Part shown: piece by piece, positions 6,958 through 16,066 of the stretch
Position numbering within the stretch: the stretch's first letter is position 1
Layout: every line of letters begins with the position of its first letter
Origin: CAIOZW01 sp049317725
GTDB lineage: Bacteria; Acidobacteriota; Blastocatellia; RBC074
Length of the DNA: 41,760 bases
Direction of reading: 5' to 3'
NCBI GenBank assembly: GCA_049317725.1
Contig: JBMOHS010000008.1
Coordinates: 1-41,760 of the forward strand
The notes under the pieces: model-generated
Database searches by the model: none
What the model was told of the DNA's origin: nothing
The model's input: the letters and a program-made list of their open reading frames with translations, nothing else
Translations under genes and position numbers: made by a program

Positions 6958-8625
6958 ATGGCAGAAAAAGTTTTAACACACGCTGATCTTCCATCGGTTC
7001 CACTTGACCCGATCGCTCCTCTATCGAGTGATCCGCAGATGGTGGCGCACACAGCTTCTACCGCAGGACCAATCCCCTCGGCGGATCCTGCCTCAACTGA
7101 GGCCATCGCCGAACCTGCTCCCAAACCAGCGGTCCAGACATCCGGCACAGGAAAGAAAAAAGAGTCGGGCCTTGGGGGACTTATCGACCGGTTCCTCGGC
7201 GCAATCAGCTCAGTCCCGTTCGGGATCACCTTGCTGGTCCTGCTGATCATCGCCTGCATGATCGGAATGCTGATCCAGCAGCAGGAGTTAGATACCTTCG
7301 GCGCTTACTATGCGGAACTGACGCCTGCGGAGAAGATCGTCTACGGACGCCTGGGCTTCTTCGACATCTACCATGCTTGGTATTTCAATGCCCTGCTCCT
7401 CCTGCTGAGCCTCAACATCATCCTCGCCTCGATCGACCACTTCCCAGCGGCGTGGAGTTACGTGCGGCGCAAGAAGCTGACCGCTTCTCCGGCCTTCGCC
7501 ATGACGCAGAAGTTTCGGGAGGAGGTCGAGCTTCCAGGATTCAGCCGGCACGAGCTGACCGAGCGAGTGGTGAGTGCGGCCCGGGCGACCCGGTTCCGCG
7601 TCCGCGTCACTGAGACCGGGGAGCGGACGACGATCTTTGCCGAGCGGGGAGTCTGGAACCGACTTGGGGCCTATGCCGTCCACGTTGGGCTGCTGACCAT
7701 CTTCTTCGGTGGCTACCTGACGAGTCGAGGGTACATCGGTTCTCTCCCGGTGACGCCGGACCGGGCCGCCGACCGGATGCTCCAGAACGTCTTCAACGTC
7801 GAGCAGGCGACCTCGGAGTTCGCGGTTGGCCAGCGCCAGCTTCAGCTTCCCTTCACCGTGCGCGGCGTCGACATCCAACAGAAACTGATCGACTCAGCCG
7901 GGGGGCTTGATGCGGGCAACACCCTCGACTGGCTGACCCGGGTAGAGATTCTGGATCGTGAATCAGGGGAGAAGACCAACGCCTTGATCCACATGAACAA
8001 CCCGTACGATTATCGGGGATACAGGCTCTTCCAGGCTTCGTACAACCCGCTCGGCAACGCTCGCAGCGTTCGCCTTCGGGCCGTTCTCCCCGATGGAAGC
8101 AACGAAGAGGTCACGGTGACGCGGAACGGAGAGGCGACCCTCTCCAACGGAGCCCGACTCAAGTACACGGATTTCAACCCGCACCTCGTCTTCTCTCGGG
8201 AAGGCCGACCGGATTTTGGATCGACCGAATACGAAAACCCTGCCGCCAGAATCTTGCTTCTCGATCCAACGATCGGCGAGCGGGATTCTTGGGCGGTCAC
8301 GGCAGCCTTCCGGCAAGAGATCGCCTCTGCCCCTTTTCTCCAGTCCCGGCTAAGCGATCCCCCGGGCTATCAGTTTACCCTGCTCGAATTCGAGAAAGTC
8401 CCGCTCGCCCACATTCTCTCTGTCCAGTATGATCCAGGAGCCCGGGTCGTTTATGTCGGATTTACCATTCTCTGCCTGACGCTGATCGGTGTCTTCTTCT
8501 TTTCCCATCAACGTCTCTGGATAGTCGTCGAAGATGGCAAGGTCTATGTTGGAGGAAACGCCAACCGGAACCGTCTAGGGTTTGAAGACCGAGCGCGTCA
8601 ACTGATTGCCCACCTGCGGTCCTGA
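6958..8625 (+). CDS. resB: cytochrome c biogenesis protein ResB
   Basis: 555 residues from ATG 6958, preceded by GGAAAAGGA; the frame stays open upstream but the conserved part begins later. ResB (Ccs1) works with CcsA to carry haem across the membrane and attach it to apocytochrome c (System II). Membrane segments are visible at SSVPFGITLLVLLIIACMIG, FNALLLLLSLNIILASIDHF and YAVHVGLLTIFFGGYLTS. A large extracytoplasmic domain follows, containing MNNPYDYRGYRLFQASYNP, a well-conserved ResB block, then a last membrane segment (YVGFTILCLTLIGVFFFSH). The first about 85 residues are a Pro/Ala-rich cytoplasmic extension. ccsA follows after 108 bases. Confidence 0.93.
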   Translation: MAEKVLTHADLPSVPLDPIAPLSSDPQMVAHTASTAGPIPSADPASTEAIAEPAPKPAVQTSGTGKKKESGLGGLIDRFLGAISSVPFGITLLVLLIIACMIGMLIQQQELDTFGAYYAELTPAEKIVYGRLGFFDIYHAWYFNALLLLLSLNIILASIDHFPAAWSYVRRKKLTASPAFAMTQKFREEVELPGFSRHELTERVVSAARATRFRVRVTETGERTTIFAERGVWNRLGAYAVHVGLLTIFFGGYLTSRGYIGSLPVTPDRAADRMLQNVFNVEQATSEFAVGQRQLQLPFTVRGVDIQQKLIDSAGGLDAGNTLDWLTRVEILDRESGEKTNALIHMNNPYDYRGYRLFQASYNPLGNARSVRLRAVLPDGSNEEVTVTRNGEATLSNGARLKYTDFNPHLVFSREGRPDFGSTEYENPAARILLLDPTIGERDSWAVTAAFRQEIASAPFLQSRLSDPPGYQFTLLEFEKVPLAHILSVQYDPGARVVYVGFTILCLTLIGVFFFSHQRLWIVVEDGKVYVGGNANRNRLGFEDRARQLIAHLRS

Positions 8626-8733
8626 ACAGACTGGGGGGGAGCGGTCTTCCGCTGTGAACTTGTGGATGGATCGCAGGTTGAGTCAAATGGCTTCTTTTTC
8701 GCGATGAGTAGGTCAGTTTGGAGGTAACAAGCG

Positions 8734-10359
8734 ATGAGTCAAGCAATCAAGTCGATCAATCCGGGCCTGGGCACCTTGGAGTCCCAAGCGCCGTCTATGG
8801 GAGGCAAGGGCTCCCTTTCGGGCTATCTGCCAGCCCTCCTCCCGATTATCGGAGCAGGTCTGGTGACGGTGGCACGTGTGCGAATGGGCGCCTCGGCAGT
8901 TCCGAGTGATGGGACGCTGATCGTCCTCGCCCTGCTCAGCTACATTATCGCGGCAGCAGGGCTGGTGACCAATTTCTGGGCTCCGATCCCTTTTCTGCAG
9001 CGGATGGGGGTCTGGGTAGGATCGGCCGGGGTCTTCTTCAACCTGTCGAGTTGGCTGGTGCGCTGGGTTGCGGCTGGAGACAGGGAAAATTGGATCCGCA
9101 TGACCAGCCAGATCACCGGGGAGTATCATTTCTGGTGGTTCTTCAGCTACATTCCGTTCGCCAACCTCTACGATCTCTCGATCGCCTTCGCCTTTGGCGC
9201 AGGACTGGCGACGATGTTGCTGAGTCACCGGGAAAATGGTCGCTTCGTCGGAGCCCTCTCCTTGCCATTGATGGCGCTGATTCTGCTGCTGGCGATCTTC
9301 ATCGGGAACAGCTTCATCAATCTCCCCCCGGTGCTCGACAGCTACTGGCGCCCAATCCACGTCGGGGTGGCCTCGCTGAGCTATGGAGTGGCACTGGTCA
9401 GCTTTGCCCTCGCCGTTGTCTACCTGCTCAAAGACGGTGTCAAGGTCGAGCAGATGGCGATCGTCGTCACTGGGTCGATCCTGGTAACGTACGCCTTCGT
9501 CTGGCTGATGGGCGGAGTCAAGGCATTCGATCCAGCCTCGCTCAGCTACCGGCTCAATGCGGTCTTGATTCACTCTGGAGGGGTCTTCAATACCGGGGCA
9601 CGAGTGGCACTCCCCGGAGTTGGAATGCTGATGACCTTGGGCCTCGGGCTCTTCTTCGGAACAACGGTCGCGTTCTGGCTCCAGCTCTACCGCGGAAAGA
9701 CCGGCGCAGGACGATGGGGACACTGGATGCTCCGTGCCTCCCTCGCGGCCCAGGCGATTGCGACCATCCTTCTCTTCTACCGTTTGCGGACGATGCAATC
9801 GATCGGATCCCTCATCGGGCAGGATCAATACTACCAAGTCGCCAAGACCCTCGCGGGCAAGGAAGCAGAGAACCAATCGGTACAAAGTCTGGTCACCGTC
9901 GGAGGCAACTGGTTGCAGAGCAACAGCGCGTCGCTGGTTCTCGATATGCGCAGCAACCCGGTCGAGATCGCCGCAGTGATTACCCTCCTCGTGACCACGC
10001 TCTTCCTGGTCCTCTTCAGTATTCGGACTGAGCGCATCCGGGAGAGCCTTCCCCCGATCGAGAAGATCGACAGCATGATCTACAAGACGGTCGGGGTCGC
10101 TTTCGCTGGACTGGCCATCCTCCTCGTCACCGGTGCAGTCTGGGCCAATGAATCGTGGGGTCGGTACTGGGGCTGGGACGCCAAGGAGACCGGTGCCTTG
10201 GTCGCTTGGCTGGCCTATGCGGGCTACCTCCACACCCGGATCGCCCACGGCTGGAGCGGACGACGAAGCGCTTATTTTGCCCTGGTCGGCTTTCTGCTCG
10301 TCATCTTCACCTACCTTGGGGTGAGCTACATCCTGCCTGGCCTCCATTCTTACGCCTGA
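8734..10359 (+). CDS. ccsA: cytochrome c biogenesis protein CcsA (System II haem handler)
   Basis: 541 residues from ATG 8734 with GGAGGT eight bases upstream. Roughly a dozen hydrophobic segments make it a polytopic membrane protein. The tryptophan-rich haem-handling motif is ESWGRYWGWDAKETGALVAW around residues 473-492. Candidate haem-ligand histidines occur in RPIHVGVASLSYG, LIHSGGVFN and YLHTRIAHGW. With ResB it forms the complex that exports haem and ligates it to CXXCH apocytochromes. It is longer than the about 320-residue core family because of extra N-terminal membrane segments, as in several CcsA/ResC groups. A strong terminator follows at once, so resB-ccsA is a closed two-gene unit. 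Confidence 0.93.
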   Translation: MSQAIKSINPGLGTLESQAPSMGGKGSLSGYLPALLPIIGAGLVTVARVRMGASAVPSDGTLIVLALLSYIIAAAGLVTNFWAPIPFLQRMGVWVGSAGVFFNLSSWLVRWVAAGDRENWIRMTSQITGEYHFWWFFSYIPFANLYDLSIAFAFGAGLATMLLSHRENGRFVGALSLPLMALILLLAIFIGNSFINLPPVLDSYWRPIHVGVASLSYGVALVSFALAVVYLLKDGVKVEQMAIVVTGSILVTYAFVWLMGGVKAFDPASLSYRLNAVLIHSGGVFNTGARVALPGVGMLMTLGLGLFFGTTVAFWLQLYRGKTGAGRWGHWMLRASLAAQAIATILLFYRLRTMQSIGSLIGQDQYYQVAKTLAGKEAENQSVQSLVTVGGNWLQSNSASLVLDMRSNPVEIAAVITLLVTTLFLVLFSIRTERIRESLPPIEKIDSMIYKTVGVAFAGLAILLVTGAVWANESWGRYWGWDAKETGALVAWLAYAGYLHTRIAHGWSGRRSAYFALVGFLLVIFTYLGVSYILPGLHSYA

Positions 10360-10361
10360 TC

Positions 10362-10402
10362 GAAAGAAGGCCCGGGGAACTTACCTCCCCGGGCCTTCTT
10401 TC
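10362..10402 (+). terminator. intrinsic terminator after ccsA
   Basis: A perfect 17-bp stem (GAAAGAAGGCCCGGGGA with its complement) and a 7-base loop, ending in CTTCTTTCTCTCTC. It starts two bases after the ccsA stop codon. Confidence 0.9.
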
Positions 10403-10417
10403 TCTCTCGGTAAAAAA

Positions 10418-10447
10418 TTGGTTCGGATGAAAATGGTGTGCTATACT
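10418..10447 (+). promoter_or_regulatory. sigma-70-type promoter
   Basis: TTGGTT at 10418-10423 and TATACT at 10442-10447 with an 18-base spacer, directly after the ccsA terminator. The expected start is about 10453. Confidence 0.6.
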
Positions 10448-10451
10448 CGAG

Positions 10452-10520
10452 AAGTGATTTGTCAGGGACAGCCTGTTGCGCAACGCTGATCTGACGTGAG
10501 CGCGGCCAGTCCCATCACTT
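10452..10520 (+). ncRNA. candidate 5'-terminal RNA stem-loop
   Basis: AAGTGAT (10452-10458) pairs with ATCACTT (10514-10520), and GGGAC (10465-10469) with GTCCC (10509-10513). The inner part includes the palindrome GTTGCGCAAC. The outer stem begins at the predicted transcription start, as expected for a folded leader or the 5' part of a small RNA. No known riboswitch family was recognised. Confidence 0.35.
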
Positions 10521-11049
10521 GGCAGCGATCTTTCTAAGTATCCAGTCCAACGGATCCAACCCTGTCCTCTGTGGGTCGTCGCCCCTGCTGATGACCTTTG
10601 CCTGACCGGGCAATCCATCTCCACCTCATCGACTTTCCAGGAAGGTGCCTCTGGCTGCCCGCTCCGTCGATTGGATTCGGGAGCATCGCCACGAAGAGAC
10701 ACTGATGGCCTCAAACTTGCCCCCAACATCGCCATGTTCCAGAATTGATCCGGTGGGTCTGACCAGGAGCGAAATGCGGCGCTTCATCATCATGGCTTTC
10801 ACCTTGGAATGGCAAGTAGATCGGGGAAAGCTCGGTCCCACCCTACGCAACTGCGCACACGATTCGACCGAATGAGAACAAGCCGCCTCCATTGGCGAGC
10901 TGCCGGATGCCCCCGTCCCCCGGCGATAGGCAATAGCGATCCAGCGAGTTCGAGAGCCCCGCACCCTTCCTGCCCACGAGGAAGGAGGGTTCGTGATCCC
11001 GACTCGACGATCCATCGCTCCCGAAGGGAGTGATCAACCGGAGGAAAGA

Positions 11050-12000
11050 ATGATTCGACCTGCCCTGCAAAAGAGAAGCAAGATTGTCTTTGGCGTGACT
11101 CTGTTCCTGTGCTTGGCCACCCCGCAAATTTCGACGTTTGCGCAGGTTAACGGCAACAATTACAGTGACACAAAACCAGGAAGCGTGCTCTTTTTCAATC
11201 GCTTTTCGAGCAACCCAGTCAACCCGGCCCAGGGTGACACCCAGATCAGCATCACCAATTTCAACCAAAGTGCGCCAATCAGCCTCCATTTCTTCCTCAT
11301 CGACGGAGGGACTTGCAGTGTGGCCAACTTTGGGACCAGCCTGACACAGGCGCAGACAACCACTTTCTTGATGAGTGACTACGATCCGGGTGTCTTTGGG
11401 TATCTGATCGTCGTCGCGGAGAGTATGACGACTGGGCGACCGACAAGCTTCAATTGGCTGGGGGGAGTCGCGCACATCCGGGAGAACGACGGACGTATTG
11501 GGGCGCTCCCAGCCATCTCCTTGGCGAAAGTGAGCCCCGGGGACGTCAGCCCAGACCCAGTCACCTCCGATTTCAAATTGAAGTTCAACGGAAGCGAGTA
11601 CGAAAGACTGCCGACGGTACTGGCTGTCACCAGCTTCGATAGCCAAGTCTCTGTCTCGAGCTTTCTCTACATCTACTCGCCACCGACCGACCTCTTCTTT
11701 GGAGACTCAGGAAACACCGTCAACATCTTCTGCCTGATCTACAATGACACGGAGCAGTCGAGATCAAGCAGCTTTTCGCTCAGTTGTTACCGGCAGGACA
11801 GCTTAACCAACATCTTCAACCGATCTGGGGGAATCAACCAGCACGTCCCTCCTGGGCGGAGTGGTTGGATTCGCCTTTCCGGAAGCGGGTCTGCGATTCT
11901 GGGTTCCCTCATCACGCGCAGCACCCGTTTTGGTGGAGGATACAACCTGCACGCCATCACCCTGCTGGCAAACCATGAAATCCGGGTTCCAGTCTTCTAG
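11050..12000 (+). CDS. secreted protein of unknown function, 316 aa
   Basis: ATG at 11050 with GGAGGAAAGA directly upstream. A signal peptide is clear: MIRPALQKRSKIVFGVTLFLCLATPQISTFAQ. The mature part is rich in Ser, Thr, Asn, Phe and Gly with alternating hydrophobic residues, suggesting beta-sandwich or beta-propeller-like folds. Segments such as NRFSSNPVNPAQGDTQISIT and HFFLIDGGTCSVANF look like adhesin or surface-protein modules, but I do not recognise a family. It has its own promoter region and terminator, so it seems monocistronic. Export to the periplasm or surface is supported; nothing more is. Confidence 0.8.
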   Translation: MIRPALQKRSKIVFGVTLFLCLATPQISTFAQVNGNNYSDTKPGSVLFFNRFSSNPVNPAQGDTQISITNFNQSAPISLHFFLIDGGTCSVANFGTSLTQAQTTTFLMSDYDPGVFGYLIVVAESMTTGRPTSFNWLGGVAHIRENDGRIGALPAISLAKVSPGDVSPDPVTSDFKLKFNGSEYERLPTVLAVTSFDSQVSVSSFLYIYSPPTDLFFGDSGNTVNIFCLIYNDTEQSRSSSFSLSCYRQDSLTNIFNRSGGINQHVPPGRSGWIRLSGSGSAILGSLITRSTRFGGGYNLHAITLLANHEIRVPVF

Positions 12001-12375
12001 GACTCGGTGAGCGATGATGAAGAGAGGGGAGATGGATCCTTCGAAAAAGCGATCCATTCCCCTCTTCTTTTTTTCAATGCGTGAAGAAAATTTTGCCTGG
12101 ATGGAAAGAATGATGGCAAGCTTCTGGAACTGGCCCATTCTTGTAGTCGGATGAACAACGTGTCAGGCAAGATCAAGATTTCTCTGGGACTGGGCGAAAT
12201 CGGGAATGGCCAAGAGGCGTAAGACGATTGATGGGTATGAGAATTGCCTTACTACACGGTTGGTTACAAAATCGTCCATTCGGAGGCCCATCGCTCCGGT
12301 GAGTGACCCGCGGAAGATAGCCCCGAGTACACGTTTCTCGGTGGGGGTGTGTGAGAGGAGAAAGGGAGACCACAA
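12001..12375. other. intergenic region between secreted protein and OmpA-like gene
   Basis: After the terminator (12019-12074) about 300 bases hold no supported gene. A weak promoter-like pair, TTGATG (12228-12233) with a poor -10 about 16-17 bases on, is the only candidate signal; I would not rely on it. Confidence 0.4.
12019..12074 (+). terminator. intrinsic terminator after the secreted-protein gene
   Basis: The left arm GAAGAGAGGGGAGATGGATC (12019-12038) pairs, with two small bulges, with GATCCATTCCCCTCTTC (12051-12067), followed by seven T. Confidence 0.85.
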
Positions 12376-13524
12376 ATGAATTTGAAGAGAGAAGATGGCT
12401 TGGCCACGAAAAGAGAAAGAAGTACCCGGCAGAGTTCCACGGCATGGTGGGCGCAAGGGTTGACTTGGTTACCCAGGTTAGTTCTGGGAGGATTGATGGT
12501 CGCCGGGAGCACGGGCATGACGATGGCACAGGTCAAGGCCCCCCCTAGCCAAGCAGAGATAGAATCAGTCGAAGTCGAGCGGATTCCCACTGGCTTGAAG
12601 AAGAAGGTAGCTGGGGTCATCCTGCGCCGAGAGGTCGACTCCTTCATCTTGCGGGACAAGACAGCCGGTGAGATCCGGGTGCTGCTGACGGGAAAGACCC
12701 GAGTGGAAGAGAAGAAGGGCAACATCTTTCGACAGGGCCGAAAGTATGGGACGACGAGCCTGATCCGTGGCCTCAACCTGGAGGTCGAAGGGCGTGGGAA
12801 CGACGAGGGAGCGCTGGTCGCCGAAAAGATTCGTTTTACGGACACCGCCTATGTCACGGCCCAATCGGTCGAGACACGGGTTGTCCCGGTGGAGGAACGG
12901 GTCGAGGAGACCTCAAATCGGTTGAGTCAGGCGGAGGCAAACGCGCAGCGCCTCTCCGGTCAGTTGGCCGAACTCGACACGCTCTCGAAGTCAGCCCGCA
13001 ACGATGCGGGGACAGCCCAGAAGACCGCCAATGACGCGCTGACCCGAGTTGAGACGACCAATCGTCGAATCGACGCGACCAATCAGCGGATTGATCAGCT
13101 CGTCTCATCGCTCGACGATTATGAAGCCAAACGGGTGATCACGATTCAGTTCCGGGTGGGCAGCGCCCAGCTCCTGCCGGAAGCGACCGAGGCCCTCGAC
13201 GAGATTGCGGCCCAGGCGCAGAACGAGCGGGCATACATGATCGAGATCGCTGGCTTCGCCTCGGCCGAGGGGGGAGTGGCGCTCAATCGGCGATTGAGCC
13301 AACAGCGGGCCGACGCGGTGGTTCGCTACTTGGCAGAGACGCACGGCGTTCCGCTACGGCGGATGGTCACTCCATTCGGTTATGGTGCCGCCCAGCCGGT
13401 GGCCGACAACACCAGCCGCGAAGGCCGCGAGCAGAACCGTCGGGTCGAGGTTCGAATCCTGGTCAATCGCGCCCTCCAACCCGCCCCACCCAGCGGTTCG
13501 AAGGGTGGTTCGTCGTCTTACTAA
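12376..13524 (+). CDS. OmpA-family protein with coiled coil and DUF5666-like domain
   Basis: 382 residues from ATG 12376, with AAAGGGAGA upstream. An N-terminal hydrophobic export segment (LVLGGLMVAGSTGMTMAQ) lies near residues 35-52. A beta-rich domain (about 65-155: GVILRREVDSFILRDKTAGE...VLLTGKTRVEEKKG) resembles DUF5666, an OB-like module. A helical heptad region (about 165-245) then leads to the OmpA C-terminal peptidoglycan-binding domain: FRVGSAQLLPEATEALDEIA, IEIAGFASAEGGVALNRRLS and GREQNRRVEVRILV. The likely role is tethering the outer membrane or a surface complex to peptidoglycan across the periplasm, the coiled coil acting as spacer. The neighbours are envelope proteins too. Confidence 0.88.
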   Translation: MNLKREDGLATKRERSTRQSSTAWWAQGLTWLPRLVLGGLMVAGSTGMTMAQVKAPPSQAEIESVEVERIPTGLKKKVAGVILRREVDSFILRDKTAGEIRVLLTGKTRVEEKKGNIFRQGRKYGTTSLIRGLNLEVEGRGNDEGALVAEKIRFTDTAYVTAQSVETRVVPVEERVEETSNRLSQAEANAQRLSGQLAELDTLSKSARNDAGTAQKTANDALTRVETTNRRIDATNQRIDQLVSSLDDYEAKRVITIQFRVGSAQLLPEATEALDEIAAQAQNERAYMIEIAGFASAEGGVALNRRLSQQRADAVVRYLAETHGVPLRRMVTPFGYGAAQPVADNTSREGREQNRRVEVRILVNRALQPAPPSGSKGGSSSY

Positions 13525-13613
13525 GCAAGCAGGACAGTTCGATCGACTGACCACGTGCCTGGAGAGAGTCCGGATATGGGGACACTGGTGGAAGATCAAG
13601 GAGAGGAGACGGC

Positions 13614-14807
13614 GTGATCAGCAGGATGGAACGAGGGCAGAGAGAGAGGCCGTGGGGTCTGTGCTGGCGAAGACCCCACGGCCTGATGCGAACTCGATCA
13701 TCTGGAAGAGTTGGGAGGGCGTGTTGTCTTCTTCTTTTGTTGCTCGTCCCCGCGGGAAGCGGCGCGGAGGCCCAGGATCAGTCGGGGAGTCCAGCCCGTC
13801 GGGCGCGGTTTTCTCTGGCGGAAAGGCGGGCCACTGCCGATCGGCCAGTGACGACGAGGGGGCAGGACCCCGTGCCGACTCCCTCCCCCTCCCCGCCTTC
13901 TCCCCCCGAGAAGCCCGCCGGCCCCCCTCCACGCGAGGACGAGTCAGATCTTGATGCGGAGTCGATTCGGATCGAGTCGACCTTGGTGGTGGTTCCAGTT
14001 TCGGTGACGGATCAAGCGGGGCAACCCGTGCGGAACCTGACAGCGGAAGACTTTCTTTTGCGGGAAGAGGGGCAACAGCAGCAGATCCAGAGCCTTGGGG
14101 ATCCTGTCAAAATTCCCTTGGAGATGGCCCTGCTCTTCGATGTGTCCCGGAGCATTCGCAATCGCTTTGAGTTCGAGAAAGAGGCGGCCAGTCGATTTCT
14201 GCAAGTGGTGCTCAAACCTGGCGATGCCGTGACCCTCTTCGCCATTGGTCAGACATCCCATCTCGTTCTCGAACGAACAGTCGATGCGGCGCAGGCGATG
14301 GCGGCCATCCAGTCGATCGCGCCCTCGGACGAGGCGACTGCCTTCTATGATACAGTGTCGGCGGCGGCCAACTACATTGAGTCCCACGCTCAAAGCGGGG
14401 CACGGCGGGTGATGGTCATTCTCTCCGACGGGGAGGACAACAACAGCCATCTCAGCGAGTTGAGCGAGGCGACTCGTGCTACCCAAGCAAGCAACAGCCT
14501 CTTCTACGCGATCAACCCCAGCGGCCCCTCGATTCGGCTCAACCGCTTGAGTATCCGCGGCCACGACGGGATGGCCCGCTTGGCCAGAGAGACAGGGGGC
14601 AGGGCGTTCCTTCCTGACAAGTTGGAAGATTTGACGGCCGTCTTCGCCCAGATCGCGGCCGAACTCGAAGCTCAGTATTTGTTGGGGTACTACCCGACCG
14701 CAGAGGCGAAGGATGGAAAATTTCGTCGCATCTCCGTCAGTGTCCCGACGCAACCCTCCCTGAGAATCCGCGCCCGCGAAGGGTACTACGCCGCACAAGA
14801 ACCTTGA
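13614..14807 (+). CDS. secreted VWFA-related protein, acidobacterial type
   Basis: 397 residues from GTG 13614, favoured by AAGGAGAGGAGA upstream; ATG 13626 is possible. A Leu-rich signal segment (CCLLLLLLVPAGSGAEAQ) follows a long basic N-terminus. A Pro-rich linker (about 85-108) precedes VVVPVSVTDQAGQPVRNLTA, the family's N-terminal strand pair. The VWA domain has MIDAS FDVSRS (Asp176) and ILSDGEDNN. The end RIRAREGYYA is a conserved family terminus. It parallels the protein at 2164-3492 but is not a close copy. It probably binds a ligand at the cell envelope through a bound divalent metal. It lies 90 bases downstream of the OmpA-like gene. Confidence 0.88.
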   Translation: MISRMERGQRERPWGLCWRRPHGLMRTRSSGRVGRACCLLLLLLVPAGSGAEAQDQSGSPARRARFSLAERRATADRPVTTRGQDPVPTPSPSPPSPPEKPAGPPPREDESDLDAESIRIESTLVVVPVSVTDQAGQPVRNLTAEDFLLREEGQQQQIQSLGDPVKIPLEMALLFDVSRSIRNRFEFEKEAASRFLQVVLKPGDAVTLFAIGQTSHLVLERTVDAAQAMAAIQSIAPSDEATAFYDTVSAAANYIESHAQSGARRVMVILSDGEDNNSHLSELSEATRATQASNSLFYAINPSGPSIRLNRLSIRGHDGMARLARETGGRAFLPDKLEDLTAVFAQIAAELEAQYLLGYYPTAEAKDGKFRRISVSVPTQPSLRIRAREGYYAAQEP

Positions 14808-14828
14808 TCGAGGAGAGATCGGCAAGTT

Positions 14829-16040
14829 CTACCGTCCAGCCCGATAAGCGCGGACGGCGTCGAGCAACCGAGCCAAGTCTTCCCGGGTATTGTAGAAATG
14901 GACCGAGATGCGGGTCCCACCCACTCCTGCGGTATAACGGGCGGAGACGAGGATTCCCCGATCAGCCAGAAATCGAACCAGGGCCGGGTCCTCGGTGGGA
15001 TCTTCCGAGATCCGAAACGTGACCATTCCGGCACGTCGGGCGTCATCGTCCGGCGTGACCACCTCCAGCCCCTCTTGCCGTAGACAGTCGATCAGTTCGC
15101 GAGTCAGATCCCGGACATAGGCTTCGATCTGGGAGATCCCGAGGCGGTTGATCAACCGCAGACTGGCACCAAGTCCAATCGCTCCAGGGTAGTTGGCGGT
15201 CCCCCCGGACTCGAACTTCGTTGCGTCGTCGACATACTCATAATCGCGAAAAGGGGTGATCGTCGGAGTGCTGAAGTAGGTCCCCCAGCCACCCGCCGGA
15301 GGCGTCAGGGTCAAATAGCCCCGCATCGTCGGCTCGATCTGCGCGAGACGGTGGTGGCGGATGAAGAGGAGGCCGCAGCCAAACGGCGCGTTGAGCCACT
15401 TGTGTCCCCCGCAAACCAGCACATCGACGCCAAGGCTCGAGAGATCGATCGCGCCGACGCCGGCGTGCTGGATGGCATCGACCACCAGCCAAGCACCGAA
15501 GGTGTGAGCGATCTCGCTCAGCGCCGTGAGGTCCATCTTCCATCCGTGGGCCCACTGCACCGAGCTGACCAGAATCGCAGCGGTCCGCTGATCGCAGACC
15601 CGGGCAAAATCTGCCGGAGAGAACATCCCCCATCGATGGGGAACCCGGCGGATCTCGATCCGGCGGGTCTGTTGCAGGTGGACGAGCGGGATGACCAACT
15701 GCATGAACTCTGTATCACCGACGACAACGTTGTCTCCATCCCCAATTGGCATCGCGGAGAGAACGGCGTTGAGACCCGCCGTGGTGTTTTCGACCAGGGC
15801 GATCTCTGAGAGGGACGCGTTGAGCAAGTGGGCCGCTTCCTGGCGGGCGACCTCCCGCGCGGCGTCCATGACCAAGTGATGTGTCGTCGCGGAGTCGTGC
15901 GGACAACGCATCGCCGAGACGAGAAATTGCTCGATCGCCTCCGCCGATTGAAGGGGAGCCAAGCTGACGCAAGCCGCATCGAGGAAGACCTTGTCGTGCG
16001 TACCGGGAAACCAGGGGCGAATCTCTTCTGGATTGAGCAT
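14829..16040 (-). CDS. class V aminotransferase (cysteine desulfurase-like fold)
   Basis: 403 residues from ATG 16040, where the conserved region begins; the frame continues upstream into the neighbouring gene without merit. A PLP-dependent fold-type I enzyme: VFLDAACVSLAPL near the start, ENTTAGLNAVLSA, VVDAIQHAGVGAIDL (Asp188, Gln191-His192) and the PLP lysine Lys214 in GGHKWLNAPFGCG. A glycine-rich FESGGTANYPGAIGLGASL block forms part of the active site. Class V members include cysteine desulfurases, isopenicillin-N-epimerase-like proteins and kynureninases; the substrate cannot be told here. It is 26 bases downstream of a methyltransferase gene on the same strand, so the two likely act together. 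Confidence 0.87.
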   Translation of the reverse strand: MLNPEEIRPWFPGTHDKVFLDAACVSLAPLQSAEAIEQFLVSAMRCPHDSATTHHLVMDAAREVARQEAAHLLNASLSEIALVENTTAGLNAVLSAMPIGDGDNVVVGDTEFMQLVIPLVHLQQTRRIEIRRVPHRWGMFSPADFARVCDQRTAAILVSSVQWAHGWKMDLTALSEIAHTFGAWLVVDAIQHAGVGAIDLSSLGVDVLVCGGHKWLNAPFGCGLLFIRHHRLAQIEPTMRGYLTLTPPAGGWGTYFSTPTITPFRDYEYVDDATKFESGGTANYPGAIGLGASLRLINRLGISQIEAYVRDLTRELIDCLRQEGLEVVTPDDDARRAGMVTFRISEDPTEDPALVRFLADRGILVSARYTAGVGGTRISVHFYNTREDLARLLDAVRAYRAGR

Positions 16041-16066
16041 GGAAGTGGACCAACCTATCTTTCCGC

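Larger units (their letters stand above)
10403..11049 (+). other. 650-base leader or intergenic region
   Basis: No protein gene is supported here. It begins with a promoter (10418-10447) and a stem-loop at the predicted transcript 5' end (10452-10520). Near its 3' end CCTTCCT (10965-10971) pairs with AGGAAGG (10979-10985), shortly before the ribosome site of the next gene. The stretch is either a very long leader or holds a separate small RNA. Confidence 0.5.

Noticed and set aside
8713..10347. 544-residue minus-strand open frame
   Set aside because: Exact antisense of ccsA, with an Asp/Glu/Arg/Gln-rich composition typical of a shadow frame.
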